DNA from: Tritrichomonas foetus
Taxonomy: Eukaryota > Parabasalia > Tritrichomonadida > Tritrichomonadidae
Length of the DNA: 64,000 nt
NCBI GenBank assembly: GCA_001839685.1
Contig: MLAK01000680.1
Coordinates: 5,675 to 69,674 of the forward strand
Direction: 5' to 3'
Position 1 is the first letter of the stretch. Each line of letters begins with the position of its first letter. The notes beneath the pieces are model-generated. The model had not been told where the DNA came from, did not search any database, and worked only from the letters and a program-made list of their open reading frames with translations. The position numbers and the translations under genes were made by a program. Below, piece after piece: positions 9,434 to 20,894 of this stretch.

Positions 9434-11875
9434 TTAAGCAGTCTTCATAAATGACAGTATAGTTTGTGGTAAAGCTTGGTTTGGATGTGTTGTTTTATGA
9501 ATAAGCTTAACAAGCATTTGAAACTCTCGATTTTGATCTTCAAGGAGATTAATTTTATCTTGTAGATCATCTACTTTTTGAATTCTCATTTCTGCTTTTG
9601 CCACTATTTCATCTCGATTTTTTTGAACTCTTTCCATTTCAAGTTTCAAATTGTGCATAGCGATATCTGCATCCTCTTTAGCTTTCTCAAGTTTATCTTT
9701 ATAGGCGATTAAGTTCTTCATTTCTTTGTCATATTGTGACAATGCTTTCTGAAGTTCATTTTTTTCATGTTCGAGTTCATTAATGTTATTTGCTAAATTA
9801 TTTGCTTGATGTCGTTGAGAAAACTTAGATTTTTTCATTTTGGCTATTTTCTGTTTATATTTTTCAGATTGTTTCCGATCATTTTCTGCCGCAGTCTTGA
9901 GTTGCTTGATTTGATTTTGAAGCTTTGTAACAGTTTCTTCTGATTTGTGTAATGATGTCTCTAATTGTGTAATACAGTTGATCTTAGCTCTTACATCAGA
10001 TTCTCGAATAGAAGCACTAGATGCATTTTTCTTCATACTCTCAAGTTGTTGAGATAATGCTATGTTTGCTCCTTCAAGCTCTTTAACTTGTTCACTTAGC
10101 TTTTTCGTCCTGAATTTGGAAGCAGCAAGTGACTTCTTTAATTGTGCATTTTCTTCATCCATATTTTTCCTTTGTATTTGCTCATCTTGAATCATTGCAG
10201 AGCTTTGATCAAGAGATTCTTTTATTGTTGATATCTCTTTTTCGCAGCAATCTCTTTCGACTTCTAAAGCCATAATTTTGGAAAACAGTTCATCCTGAAG
10301 CTGAACAGAGTTAGATCTTTCCTTTCTATTATCTTCGTATCTTTTTTGGTTCAGTAGAAGATATCCAGATACAATTGAATCAAACATGGGTGATGTTTCA
10401 TAAATAATATCATTTTTCATTCCATCTGCTAAAATTTGTGATGATCGTAGGGCATCACCAATCGCACGTCGGTTTCTTGATTCTGAAATAACATGAACTA
10501 GAAGAGCAGGAAATTGTGAATCAATTACTAGTGCGATAAGCTTTTGACGCCAATGTGCAAGGAAATGGGACGATTCATATAAAAATAAGAAATATACAAC
10601 TGATAAAAATGAATTATTAAGTTCAATTTGCCTTTGAAAATCTAAGAATAAAGATTGTTCATTTTCTTGAAGAATCCGAATCACATGAGTTATTGATTCT
10701 CTTGCTCTTACCATAAATCGCAATAGTAATACAGCTGCTTCTCTTCGTTCACTTTGTGCAAACTTTCTCATAGCTAAAACTAATCTGAGTGCTTTTGTAA
10801 ATGGCTCAACAACATCTTCAGAAAAGACAAAATCATTAGAATCATGAAATATTGTATATAAAAATGAACATCCTGCAATCGCAACAAAACCATCTTCTGC
10901 GTCAAGTAATGAATTAATAAGGGCAAAAAGGCAATTCATTGATTGCATTACATCCACAATCATTAAATGTTGTGAAGGTAAGTCAATAAGAAGATTATAT
11001 ATAACAAAGGCACGATTATCTCCTCTCATTGCTATCTGAAGAAGTGTCCAAATATTTTCTGCGTTTAATGGAGAACTTTCATACAATTCTAATATGATCC
11101 AACTAATGAGGTGCATTGATGGTGGGAAGTTCTCTAATGCGCCAATGGCATTCACTGAAGCTTTAACAGAAGTATTTGGTGATATTGAAGCAGGAAACAA
11201 CATTACGAGTAAAGACAGTGAAGATATTACGACAGCTGGATCATCTGAAGATAAAAGTGATGCTAACATTGTTCTTAGTTTAGCAAAATTATGAGTTGAT
11301 TTTATGAATGATGCAGCAATTGGCGAATTCTTAACTAAAGCAGTAACTGATGCAATTGCCCACTTGGCAACATCAGGGGATTTGAATAAATCAGTAGCTA
11401 CAGTATAGAAATATCCTATTGATTCTGTTGATGAAATAAACATATCGGATTCTAGTGCTAGTATTGTGACAAATTTCAAAAATGGTAAATGACGCGCAGG
11501 ATCAACTTTCCTTCCGTTTGTATCTTCTGACGCCTTCTTAAAGAAATTATTTAAAATAGAATCGCTGCACATGTTTGCTGAAATAATTCGTGAAATGTCA
11601 GGTGATAAATAAGCGATTTGTGTGAGAAATTGAATAATATTTAAGACTCTTTTGGAAGCTTTTCCTTCGGCATTTGATGGGATTGGTACTCGAGTTAATG
11701 AAAACATTAGACATTGAACAAAAGTTGGAAATGATGGGTCATTCGCTAAACTCGCTAAAAATATTGAATCTATCGAAACAGAAGAGATAAATTGTTCAAC
11801 AATCGCATCATATTCGAGGAGGTTTGATTTATTTGCAATGAGGGATTGGCATATGTATCGTAAATCAACACTCAT
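9434..11875 (-). CDS. armadillo-like plus coiled-coil protein
   Basis: 813 residues from the ATG at 11875; a TTG two codons earlier is not needed. The first ~490 residues form helical repeats of armadillo/HEAT type. Residues ~510-790 are an almost unbroken charged coiled coil (heptads rich in Glu, Lys and Gln), and a short tail follows. This two-part layout matches tethers such as p115/Uso1 and the phosphatase regulator CIP2A. The sequence does not allow a choice between them. It is probably a dimeric cytosolic scaffold. There is no membrane anchor. Confidence 0.7.
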   Translation of the reverse strand: MSVDLRYICQSLIANKSNLLEYDAIVEQFISSVSIDSIFLASLANDPSFPTFVQCLMFSLTRVPIPSNAEGKASKRVLNIIQFLTQIAYLSPDISRIISANMCSDSILNNFFKKASEDTNGRKVDPARHLPFLKFVTILALESDMFISSTESIGYFYTVATDLFKSPDVAKWAIASVTALVKNSPIAASFIKSTHNFAKLRTMLASLLSSDDPAVVISSLSLLVMLFPASISPNTSVKASVNAIGALENFPPSMHLISWIILELYESSPLNAENIWTLLQIAMRGDNRAFVIYNLLIDLPSQHLMIVDVMQSMNCLFALINSLLDAEDGFVAIAGCSFLYTIFHDSNDFVFSEDVVEPFTKALRLVLAMRKFAQSERREAAVLLLRFMVRARESITHVIRILQENEQSLFLDFQRQIELNNSFLSVVYFLFLYESSHFLAHWRQKLIALVIDSQFPALLVHVISESRNRRAIGDALRSSQILADGMKNDIIYETSPMFDSIVSGYLLLNQKRYEDNRKERSNSVQLQDELFSKIMALEVERDCCEKEISTIKESLDQSSAMIQDEQIQRKNMDEENAQLKKSLAASKFRTKKLSEQVKELEGANIALSQQLESMKKNASSASIRESDVRAKINCITQLETSLHKSEETVTKLQNQIKQLKTAAENDRKQSEKYKQKIAKMKKSKFSQRHQANNLANNINELEHEKNELQKALSQYDKEMKNLIAYKDKLEKAKEDADIAMHNLKLEMERVQKNRDEIVAKAEMRIQKVDDLQDKINLLEDQNREFQMLVKLIHKTTHPNQALPQTILSFMKTA

Positions 11876-12064
11876 TACCAAGAAAATTTAGGATAAATTC
11901 TTCCGTACGTTTGTAAAAATTTTCTTCATAAAATTCAAACTATATTTGGTTATATTATTGAACTCTTATTTGGCTAAATATTTTAAATGTCTATATGGCC
12001 GATGGAAGCTGTTTCTGAGCTTATTTGTTCATAAAAATCATTCTCTTCTCTTTTTGCAGAACTT

Positions 12065-12550
12065 ATGGGAATTGATAATTTGACGAAAATACATGCTTTC
12101 ATTGTCGTTTCTACAAGCGGTACGAGAGTTATAGCCAAATATTTTGACAATAAAATCCCCGAAAATCACAGATCCGAATTCGAAAACGCAGTATTTCAAA
12201 GAGGTGTCGAAGATATGTTCGGTGAAGTAATGCAACATGATAAGTACATTATAGTCTACAGAGTTATTAATGACCTTTTGGTCTTTATTGTCGGAGATTT
12301 GAAATCGAATGAACTTCTATTGGACGAAGTCCTTGAAACCATTTCAACTTCGATTTCTTTAGTTTACAAAGGAAAAGTGACAGCTGAAAACATTGTCCAA
12401 CAGATTGATTTGCTTTATTTGTTGCTCGATGAAACAATCGAGCAGGGATTCATTTTTGAAGGCGATCCGGAGGTTGTTGCTGCACGTGCAATGTTAAAAA
12501 ATGATAATGCATTTGCTGGGAAAGGTATTCGAAATATGAATGGTTTTTGA
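12065..12550 (+). CDS. COPZ: coatomer subunit zeta (COPI)
   Basis: 161 residues with the longin-like fold of coatomer zeta. Residues 7-35 contain KIHAFIVVSTSGTRVIAKYFD, matching the family's first strands. Further matches are IVYRVINDLLVFIVGDLKSNE, a central helix LLLDEVLETIS, and LLLDETIEQGFIFEGDPEVV near the C-terminus. Zeta pairs with gamma-COP in the COPI coat, which carries cargo from Golgi to ER. The length is normal. It is divergent from the coiled-coil gene. An Inr-like TCATTC lies about 30 nt upstream. Confidence 0.92.
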   Translation: MGIDNLTKIHAFIVVSTSGTRVIAKYFDNKIPENHRSEFENAVFQRGVEDMFGEVMQHDKYIIVYRVINDLLVFIVGDLKSNELLLDEVLETISTSISLVYKGKVTAENIVQQIDLLYLLLDETIEQGFIFEGDPEVVAARAMLKNDNAFAGKGIRNMNGF

Positions 12551-13303
12551 TTTTATAAATCTTTTTTTTTATTATGATTCAAATGAATTTAAAATTGAAT
12601 TTCGAACTTTTATATTGTTTCTCTTATCTAACTGGTCTTTATTTCTCTTTTTCCTCTTTTGTTATTCATGTCGAAATGAATCCTTTTTTATTTACTTAAA
12701 TATAACGTTTATCTCTTTGTATAATATTTTAGAACTACAATGTTTATTTATTTTTATTGGAACTTCCCTCAGCTTCCACTTTGAATATGTTTTTGGATTC
12801 TCAATTTCTTCAAATTTTTTATTTATAATTCTTATGGTGCTCAATACTGACCTTTATATCCTTAAAGTCGAAATGATTCCTTTGAATTCTGAGAAATGAT
12901 TTTGAAATCGATTTTTCAACATTATATTTAAATTTTATTTCTTGTATGAAACTCATAGTTTTCAATAAACTATTTTTGTTTTATTTAAATCATGGTTTTC
13001 AAAAAAGAATCAAATGAAATTTAGTTTTCGTTTATGAAAAAGAAAACTATGTGATAAAAATGGAAGGATATCTTATATATATGACCATTTACAAATTATA
13101 AAATGTATTGGCTCTTCACTCATGTTGATTTTCGATGGTTGATCGGAAAATTTTATTTGACCGAGCACATTCAAAAATAAAAATCCGGATATCGAATTCT
13201 AGAAAAAAATTGAGGTGATTCAAAATTCAGAATTCCTTATAATTGTAAAAGAAAATGTGAAGCATATCAACTTTTTAAGAAAAAATAGCACAAATCAAAA
13301 AAA
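12551..13303. other. AT-rich spacer
   Basis: Very T-rich. A hydrophobic frame at 12540-12899 overlaps the coatomer stop and is judged a composition artefact. No other feature seen. Confidence 0.5.
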
Positions 13304-14269
13304 ATGAATGATTCTGATTTACTTGATACCATTCTCATCAAATTGCTCAGTTTAAAAGAGCTACCATATGGAACAACTGCATCACTTAAACAAAGTGAAA
13401 TTTATTTTCTTTGTAATAAAGTACGACAAATATTTTTGGAGCAGCCAATATTGCTTGAGCTTCGTTCACCACTTATAATATGTGGTGATATACATGGTCA
13501 ATATCATGACCTTCTTCGTATATTTGAATTTGGTCAATATCCACCTCTGTCCAATTATTTGTTTCTCGGTGATTATGTCGATCGCGGGAAGCATAGCATT
13601 GAAACCATATGTTTATTATTTTGTTATAAGATTAAATATCCTAACAATTTCTTTATTTTGCGTGGAAATCATGAATGTTCGCAAATCAATAGAATTTACG
13701 GATTTTATGATGAAATTATTCAAAATGATTATTTAGAAAGTGTTTGGAAAGTGTTTAATGATTCATTCAATTGTATGCCAATTGCTGCAATTATCGAAGA
13801 TAAAATTTTTTGTATTCACGGTGGCATTTCAAAAGATTTGAAAACTTTAGACGATATTCGAAGAATTTCTAGACCTGTTGATGTTCCTGCTGAAGGAATG
13901 CTATGTGACCTTTTATGGAGTGATCCAAACCCTAATCCAAATGCCAATGACTATGAGCCAAATGATCGCGGTACGTCTTTTATCTTTTCTGAAAAAATGG
14001 TCAACCACTTTTTAACAAAAAATAACTTTGATTTAATTTGTAGAGCCCATCAAGCAATAAATGAAGGCTATGAATTTCCATTTAAGGACAATCAAAGTCT
14101 TGTTACAATATTTTCTGCACCCAACTATTGTTATGAATTTAATAATAGTGGTGCAATACTGAAAGTTGATGAAAATTTGTTTTGTACTTTTTCTGTACTT
14201 CAACCAGTGATTTGGGAAAAAGAATACAAACTTGGAAGACCAGGAACACCTCCAAAAAATAACGTTTGA
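13304..14269 (+). CDS. Ser/Thr protein phosphatase, PP1 type
   Basis: 321 residues. Every metallophosphatase motif is intact and in order: GDIHGQ (~62), GDYVDRG (~90), RGNHEC (~120), the HGG motif (~170), RAHQ (~245) and SAPNYC (~270). The stretch LLWSDPNPN followed by NDRGTSF is typical of PP1. The C-terminal tail is short, as in PP1. The protein removes phosphate from Ser/Thr using two metals and normally acts with targeting subunits. It resembles PP1 more than PP2A or PP2B. Confidence 0.95.
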   Translation: MNDSDLLDTILIKLLSLKELPYGTTASLKQSEIYFLCNKVRQIFLEQPILLELRSPLIICGDIHGQYHDLLRIFEFGQYPPLSNYLFLGDYVDRGKHSIETICLLFCYKIKYPNNFFILRGNHECSQINRIYGFYDEIIQNDYLESVWKVFNDSFNCMPIAAIIEDKIFCIHGGISKDLKTLDDIRRISRPVDVPAEGMLCDLLWSDPNPNPNANDYEPNDRGTSFIFSEKMVNHFLTKNNFDLICRAHQAINEGYEFPFKDNQSLVTIFSAPNYCYEFNNSGAILKVDENLFCTFSVLQPVIWEKEYKLGRPGTPPKNNV

Positions 14270-14666
14270 AATAGAAATATTTTAGGAATTTTAATTATTG
14301 TGTTTATATGTAAATCTATCCTTTAAAATTCTTTTTGTATTTATAAAGATGCAAATACAAAAAGTAATTTGCAAGTTTTATATATATAAAATATAATGGA
14401 TTGATTGGTTGTTCACATAAAATTTATTTAAGAATGTCATTCTTTCCATGAAAGCTTGTCTTTTTCTGATTTCAGCTACTGTAATAGTTAAGATTGAGGG
14501 TCAATAATTCTCCCAATTGTACAAACTCTATTGCGTCAAACCATAATTCTCTATCATGATCAACAACAACAACGAAAAAAAAAAAAAAATGAAATAGATT
14601 TCAGAAATAGATTTCAATTTATTATAGACTTTATTGATTTGTTCTTAATCAACCATTTTTATGACT
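14270..14666. other. convergent 3' spacer
   Basis: AT-rich, with a 15-base A run near 14576. No gene seen. Confidence 0.5.
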
Positions 14667-17600
14667 TTAAAGCATTAATAATCCAACAGCAGCTATACCA
14701 GCAACTTTTTTCAGCGTTCTACCAAGATTGAAGGCTCTTTTTCCAATATCACCATCATTTTCTGCAAGTGAAGCCAAGTAAGAGAGATTGGTAAGAATGT
14801 CTTTTCTTGTTGCATTATGGACTATCTCATACCTATCGTTATACTTCCTAGCGGTTTTTACACCTTTCTCAATATCTTTTGCCAAAGCTTTAGCTTTACT
14901 GTTATATTTCTTAATTTTGCGTTCTAGTCTCCTTTTCTCACTCACAAGTGAATCTCTATCATAAATTGAGTTGGAACTAGAATTATAATTGGAGATTTTT
15001 TTATTCAAGCTCTTCAAATCACTTTCAATACTACTTTCTTTTCTTTCAAGTTCGTGATATTCATATTCTAAAACACGTAAATGATCATCTGCTTTAATCT
15101 TGTTGTCAAGTGCTTCCTCATGAATTTGGTCATAAGTATCCAAAAGATACCTATAATGAGAAATAATTCCATTTTCATCTGCCTTACATTTCCTTACATC
15201 AACTCCTGCAACAAATAATGTATTACATAGTTCAACATTATTATTAATCGCGCAATAAGTTGGTCCAGAATTCTTATCATTATCTAGAGCGTTGATATCA
15301 TCTAGATCAAGCAAGTCAAATAATTTGCTGATATATTTAATATTATTGGAGATACAAGCAAACATAAATGGTGTAATTCCAGTATTATCTGGTGTTCTGA
15401 GATCAAATTCTGGGCGTGCAAGTTGACTAACGAAATAATCATTTGAAGTTTCAATGGCAGTACTTAATGGAATTCTGCCTAATTTAGAATCTTTCGTATG
15501 TGTTAATTTGTTTCTTAATTGAGAGTCGTCCTCACTTAAATCCCATATATATTCAGCAACTTTCTGCATTTTCAAATACATAGCAACTTGTAAAGGAGCG
15601 CCGACGATGATATTCTTTTCTGGTATTTTCTTGAATATTTTATATGAAAAGAATGGCATCTGAATATACTCAGCAAGAACTGGGAACTTTTCATTTGCAG
15701 CATTTGCTCCATGTTTAAGTAATTTTTCAAACCATTTCTGATCATGTCTCTTCAAAGCTGCTGCAATTGGTTCATTAGGACTGGTTTTATCATTAATTAT
15801 GCAGCCCATCTTCAACAACTTTTTACCATACTTATTATGCCCCATAGCAATAGCAACAGCAATTGGGAATTCTTGATCATTATTTTGCATGTTAATATCA
15901 ACTTTGTTCTTGAGCAAATATTTGAATCCATCTAGATTAACTTCAGTATATTTCAAGCAGACATGTAAAGGATTGTTTCCTTGGAAATCAGTTGTATTGA
16001 TGTTGGCACCATTCTTTAAGAGAAAATCAAGATATTCGAAATTCATTGTAGTAGTATAAACTAACAAAAATGGAGAATGGCCCATAACATTCTTTAATTC
16101 GAGACTGATTTTTCGACTAATTAAATATTCCAATCGTTTCAGACTGTTGTTAATTAAGGCAATATGAGCAAGAGAATTTCCATCTTTATCTTGAGAATTA
16201 ATATCACCGTTATATTTATCTTGGAGCATTTCGGCAATTTCATCATTTTCTTCAAGAAAAGCAATGAATTGGACTGTTTGACAAAGTGAATCTTTAACAT
16301 TACAACTTGCGCCAGCATCAAGTAAGAAATCAAAGATTTCTTTATCTTTGTTTTTATATGCCCAGTGAAGAAGTGTGTATCCATCATTGCATAAAATGTT
16401 CATATCACCACCAAGATCACGAATTGCGAGTGCTGTTTCAAAGTGACGCTTAAATGAAGCAACCCAGAAAGGATTTGTTCCATTAGGAAAGAGTATATTC
16501 ATATTAGCGAAGTTTGGTCCAATGATTTTTACAGTTTCAAGATATCCATTTTCAGCACAAATCATGACATTGGTGTAATTGAGGTATTCTTCTTCTTGGT
16601 GTGGAGCATCACAATTTGCACCTAACGCAAGCAAAATTTTAATGCGTTCATTATCTTGATTAACAACACTTTGATTGATATCCTCGATGTCCAACTGTTC
16701 ATGTTCTTTTTGTGGTCTCTGAATAAGTTCTAAATAAATTTCATTTTCGTTCCAACAAGCTTCTTTGTTTTGAAAGAGACATGTTCTTACGAATTTATCA
16801 AACTTAGGTTTATCCATTTTCCCAAAATATTCATGATGAAAAGTATTTTGCATCCAATATACTCCTTTAGAATTTGGTTCAAAAATATTAGCACCAAGAC
16901 TGATTAATTCTTCGATCATTACTTTATCAAACTCACGTGTTTTGATGTCAAGAAGGCTTTCATCTTGTGCATTTCTTGTATTAATGTCATAACCAAGACT
17001 ACTCAATGTTTTAATAACAGCTCTGTTTTTGGTGCAATGTAAAGGCAAAGAACCATCTTTATTGGCTGCTGTAAAATCAGCTCCTAAATTATGTAAAGTT
17101 GTTATTAAAATAGCATGACCACCTCGTGTGGCATGATGAGCTGGTGTTTCTTTATTTTCATCAGGTAAATCAATTAAAAGTGGGCAACAATATAAATTAT
17201 AAGTGAAACTCTTGTTATCACCTTTGTAAGCTGCTTTATGGACACTTTTTTCCCATAAGAAAAATGGCTTTGATGGTATCTTTTCAAATGGTTTACATTT
17301 TGATGTGACGTTGTTTAACCAAAGCTCTGAGATTTTGTTATGTTTTAATACTCTTGCAGTATCTTTAGTATGTGGAATTACATTTACATTTTGTTGTTTT
17401 TCATTAATAAACATTTCTTTTTGTTGTTCCCATTCATTAGAATCCCAATCAATAACAGATGGATCAAGGACAAACTTCTTCACTACTTTTCCGTTGTATG
17501 ATGACTTAAAAACTTTCATGAATAAAGCTTTATCAAGAGATAATGGCATTGTTGAAAATTCTCTTGAGCCTTTTCCAGATTCGCTCGATTTCTTGTCTTT

Positions 17601-17924
17601 AGGCAACGGTGTCTTAATGATTATGTGTGGTATTAGCTGTTTAATGAACTCAGTCGCCTCCTTTTCATCATCCGCATAGTCAATAAGTTTTTTGATGATT
17701 TTCTGTCCTTCTTTAATGTCGAGTGCACCTACATCATCAAAGAACTTTTGAATTATTTCAATCGGCAATGCGTAAAATTCCTTTTTTCTGATGACTTTGA
17801 AGAAGTTATGCAGAAATAAGTTATAACAAACTTCATTTTCTTGGTGCTCTTTAATTAAATCAATTTGTTCATTGAGAACTACGTCCATTTGCTTATCATG
17901 AGGACTGCTGGAATTTCCTCCCAT
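14667..17924 (-). CDS. large ankyrin-repeat protein, predicted N-myristoylated
   Basis: 1085 residues. It begins MGGNSSS, an N-myristoylation signal (Gly2, Ser6), so membrane attachment is likely. Residues ~20-190 are helical. About 20 ankyrin repeats follow from ~225 to ~940, with clear TPAHHAT, GSLPLHC, NPLHVCL and ITPFMFA cores. A charged coiled coil spans ~960-1060, and the protein ends in a short hydrophobic stretch (GIAAVGLLML). The start is firm: the ATG follows an Inr (+1 at 17932) by 8 nt. Ankyrin proteins are hugely expanded in trichomonads. The partner is unknown. Confidence 0.85.
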   Translation of the reverse strand: MGGNSSSPHDKQMDVVLNEQIDLIKEHQENEVCYNLFLHNFFKVIRKKEFYALPIEIIQKFFDDVGALDIKEGQKIIKKLIDYADDEKEATEFIKQLIPHIIIKTPLPKDKKSSESGKGSREFSTMPLSLDKALFMKVFKSSYNGKVVKKFVLDPSVIDWDSNEWEQQKEMFINEKQQNVNVIPHTKDTARVLKHNKISELWLNNVTSKCKPFEKIPSKPFFLWEKSVHKAAYKGDNKSFTYNLYCCPLLIDLPDENKETPAHHATRGGHAILITTLHNLGADFTAANKDGSLPLHCTKNRAVIKTLSSLGYDINTRNAQDESLLDIKTREFDKVMIEELISLGANIFEPNSKGVYWMQNTFHHEYFGKMDKPKFDKFVRTCLFQNKEACWNENEIYLELIQRPQKEHEQLDIEDINQSVVNQDNERIKILLALGANCDAPHQEEEYLNYTNVMICAENGYLETVKIIGPNFANMNILFPNGTNPFWVASFKRHFETALAIRDLGGDMNILCNDGYTLLHWAYKNKDKEIFDFLLDAGASCNVKDSLCQTVQFIAFLEENDEIAEMLQDKYNGDINSQDKDGNSLAHIALINNSLKRLEYLISRKISLELKNVMGHSPFLLVYTTTMNFEYLDFLLKNGANINTTDFQGNNPLHVCLKYTEVNLDGFKYLLKNKVDINMQNNDQEFPIAVAIAMGHNKYGKKLLKMGCIINDKTSPNEPIAAALKRHDQKWFEKLLKHGANAANEKFPVLAEYIQMPFFSYKIFKKIPEKNIIVGAPLQVAMYLKMQKVAEYIWDLSEDDSQLRNKLTHTKDSKLGRIPLSTAIETSNDYFVSQLARPEFDLRTPDNTGITPFMFACISNNIKYISKLFDLLDLDDINALDNDKNSGPTYCAINNNVELCNTLFVAGVDVRKCKADENGIISHYRYLLDTYDQIHEEALDNKIKADDHLRVLEYEYHELERKESSIESDLKSLNKKISNYNSSSNSIYDRDSLVSEKRRLERKIKKYNSKAKALAKDIEKGVKTARKYNDRYEIVHNATRKDILTNLSYLASLAENDGDIGKRAFNLGRTLKKVAGIAAVGLLML

Positions 17925-17929
17925 ATGTC

Positions 17930-17934
17930 AATGA
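17930..17934 (-). promoter_or_regulatory. Inr core promoter of the ankyrin gene
   Basis: TCATT on the minus strand, +1 at 17932, 8 nt before the ATG. Confidence 0.65.
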
Positions 17935-18164
17935 ATAACTGATATATAAATTGAATGTGATTGCTTTCTCTATAGAATTTGAATGTTATTTCAAATTAAT
18001 TGGATTCTTTCGATTCAATTATCTGAATTCGAATTTAATAATTCGCAGTTTTTACTTTTAACTGAAAAATTTTCTTCTGAAAAAGTATGTCGGGTATAGA
18101 AAAAATGATCATTATATATTCAAATATTATGTTTTTTGAGAGTTCTTTCAAAAATGTGGTGAAA

Positions 18165-19244
18165 CAGATGTATACAAACTAACTAGCTCTAGATGTAGAA
18201 GACTATTGAGAGNTCTAAATNNATAATTNTTGANATTATNGTCATCTAAATATTATTTAATTGTAATCCTATTAATAATATATAAATATTATAATTTAAA
18301 AATCAAGATACAGAGAAAACCAAATCCATAAAAAAATTGTGAGAAAAAAATAAACCCCACAGAAATTTCTGAGAATTATTGAGATAAAAAGTGATTTTAT
18401 AGCATTAATATCTTGATTATTTCTTATCATAAATCGTGCTTTTTATTATCATATGACCCTCCATCGAAAATTATAATGTTTTCCAAAATACAAAAATGAA
18501 GTATAAAAAAAATATTAATAATTTTGATATAAATAAAAAAAATTTAGGCATCAATGAGAAGATTACGAATGTTTTGCCATCTAAATGGCGAGTCATCAGA
18601 AAATTCACTTGGCATCGAGTCTGGAAAAAAACATATTGGATTCCATTTTTCTTGATTTGGTCTTTCAATCGTTGTATCTGTATCCCTGCTTGAGAATGTG
18701 CTGTTGAGGACTGCCAGTCTATTTTCTTCATATACTAAAATTTTATGACAGAAANTTTGTCAAATGGAAATTGAATTAATTCAACATCACTGAGTTAAAA
18801 CTATCAAAATTTTCGCGATTTTTAATTAAAAATCGATAGAAGAAGTGTAAATAGAATTATGGGAAGCAGTATTATAATCTTTGTGATTCTTGGAAAAAAA
18901 GCTTCTCACAATTTTTTTTTAGGCTTTCTCCAAAATCGCTCTTTTTTCGGTTTAATTGTTGCAAAATTTCAAAACTATGAATAAATATGGCTCATAACTA
19001 TAAAATATAGATTTAACAATTGACTGAAAGCTGTTCACCCGAAAACTGAAACAATAGCTTCTTCAGAATCATTTTCGAAATATTTGTGAATTCGACCATT
19101 TGCGAAGTTTGCGATAAGGGAAATTTTCGTCATTCTTTTAGCTATTTGGGTTTTGATTTTTGANTNATGGTATTAAGTAANNCTGATGATAAGGATCATT
19201 TGAGTGATTTCGTACGTTAAGACTATTTGGTTTGTATACATCTG
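18165..19244. repeat. 1.1 kb interval bounded by 15-bp inverted repeats
   Basis: CAGATGTATACAAAC at 18165-18179 is repeated exactly as its reverse complement at 19230-19244. GGTGAAACAG touches both copies. Ambiguous bases cluster just inside each end (18213-18240 and 19164-19183), as expected if reads from several copies were merged. Together these suggest a repeat or a decayed transposable element. No transposase was recognised. Confidence 0.4.
18544..18750 (-). pseudogene. coding relic inside the inverted-repeat interval
   Basis: A minus-strand frame of ~65 codons with normal protein composition ends in SPFRWQNIRNLLIDA and a stop at 18544. No start codon is visible upstream in frame. An overlapping ORF in another frame does begin with ATG at 18731 but has an unnatural, hydrophobic end, so I prefer the relic frame. 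The family is unknown. Confidence 0.3.
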
Positions 19245-19925
19245 GTGAAACAGGGTGAAACCGACACATGGGCTATTTTTTCCGAGGAGTTTTTTAATAA
19301 AGTATTGAATAATACATTATATTGTCGTGATAATTCTTCGCCTGCAAGAAATATTTTTTATATATTATTACTAGTTTTGGATATAAGTAATTAAATTACA
19401 TCATAAAATAGATAAAGGCAATCACAAAAGAGAATATTCAATCTGATCATTCTTAGAAAGTGATTGAAAAGTCGTATATTTGAATAAATATATATATATT
19501 AAGTGTATTTCAACATTTTTCTCTATTTAATTTGATCATATCCAAGAAGTCAGGAATCCGAGAAAAATTGTAAGTTCAAAGACACTTTAGCTAGATCAAT
19601 TCTGTTTTGCTTCTAAAGGTAGAGTTTATTTTCTCCATTAGAATTGATCAATCCAATCTTGAATTTCAATAATTTCTTATCAAAAATTTTGGCGCAATAT
19701 TTGCTTAGATCGATTTGATTTTCTGAGATTATATCTTGTCAGCAATGTAGGGTTTTCTTTCGGTAACTTTTCATATCCTCAATTTTCATGAAACTTTTTT
19801 CTGGATGGAAAAAATTCTATCAATCATATTAAATATATAAATGTAGATGAATAAAGAAAAGAAAAAATTAATATTTCTATTGTTTAATTAGGAGTTTCCC
19901 CATTAAAATCTATCGATGATGATTT

Positions 19926-20580
19926 TTAGACTTTCATCTTTCTTATAGCAATAACAACTACTTTGACAACTACCACACCAATCACTATGACTGCAATAAT
20001 TCTTAGATGAAGGCCTTTTCTTGAAGATGAATTTGATGTTGGACGATCATCATATGATTTGCATGATGCTTTAATGTATTTTAATGGAAATTCGGTTAAT
20101 AAGTGATGTCCATGAATTGCTAGATGAGAATGATTTTCAAACACATACTAAACGAATTGCTTCACATTCATCAAAATTGATGTCAATCATCACATGATCA
20201 AAATAATGATGATCATCAAGACTTATAATCTCTTTACCATGAGCTACAACCTTTTAATTGAACTTTATTGAAACACTCATGTTAGAATTGAAGGGAAACC
20301 AACAAATGAGAAATATAGGCTACCTTTTTATCTCAAGATCACTCAGTAATATTAGTATAATAAAATGTAGAGAGTAGAATATTGTTTTCTTTACTGACAT
20401 CAACATTAAGTTCACAAGAGACTGTTGCTTTTTTCATTTGGAACTCGGAATAATTCTCTGGCACTTCAATATTTATTGATGTTTTGATTTTCGAATATAT
20501 CATTAATAAAACATTATTTATTTTCACGACAATTGTTATATTTATTATATTATTAGTTGCTTTAACTTCATACATATATT
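19926..20580 (-). pseudogene. decayed membrane-protein gene
   Basis: Three consecutive minus-strand pieces in different frames (near 20575-20339, 20270-20150 and 20144-19926) read like one protein. Its C-terminus has a Ser-rich linker, a single membrane span (IIAVIVIGVVVVKVVVIAI) and a short basic tail. Frames break at stops and shifts. The architecture, an ectodomain with one membrane span, suggests a former surface protein. The family is not recognised. Confidence 0.45.
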
Positions 20581-20729
20581 TTCGGTTATTCTTCTTTAAT
20601 AGTAAACATAGTATTATTTTTAGTTGGTTGAAAATAAACTTCTAATAAAGATTCTTGATATATTTTTCTTTAATTGATTGAAATCCATGTTGAATCGCCA
20701 TTAATTGATTCTAGGTGACAATATAATGG

Positions 20730-20874
20730 TTATAATTTGATTATTTCAACACCATATTGGGCAACTGGTTCCATTTTACCTGTCCGGTAATACATATCTA
20801 ATATATCACCATCTTCAAGTCCAATATATTGTTTGAAGTTCGCTTCTACGCCTGTTTTATATTGAATTAATCAT
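20730..20874 (-). pseudogene. coding segment separated from the upstream ORF by stops
   Basis: About 47 codons with good protein composition (for example GLEDGDILDMYYRTGKME) lie in the same frame as the neighbouring ORF at 20895-21329, separated only by about 20 nt of in-frame stops. It may be the true C-terminus of that gene, lost by mutation or joined by splicing. Confidence 0.35.
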
Positions 20875-20894
20875 AAAAAAAGTCACTCATTAAA

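Noticed and set aside
12540..12899. 119-codon hydrophobic frame overlapping the coatomer zeta stop
   Set aside because: It consists of Phe/Leu/Ile/Ser runs expected from T-rich DNA, overlaps a real gene and has no promoter motif at its ATG.
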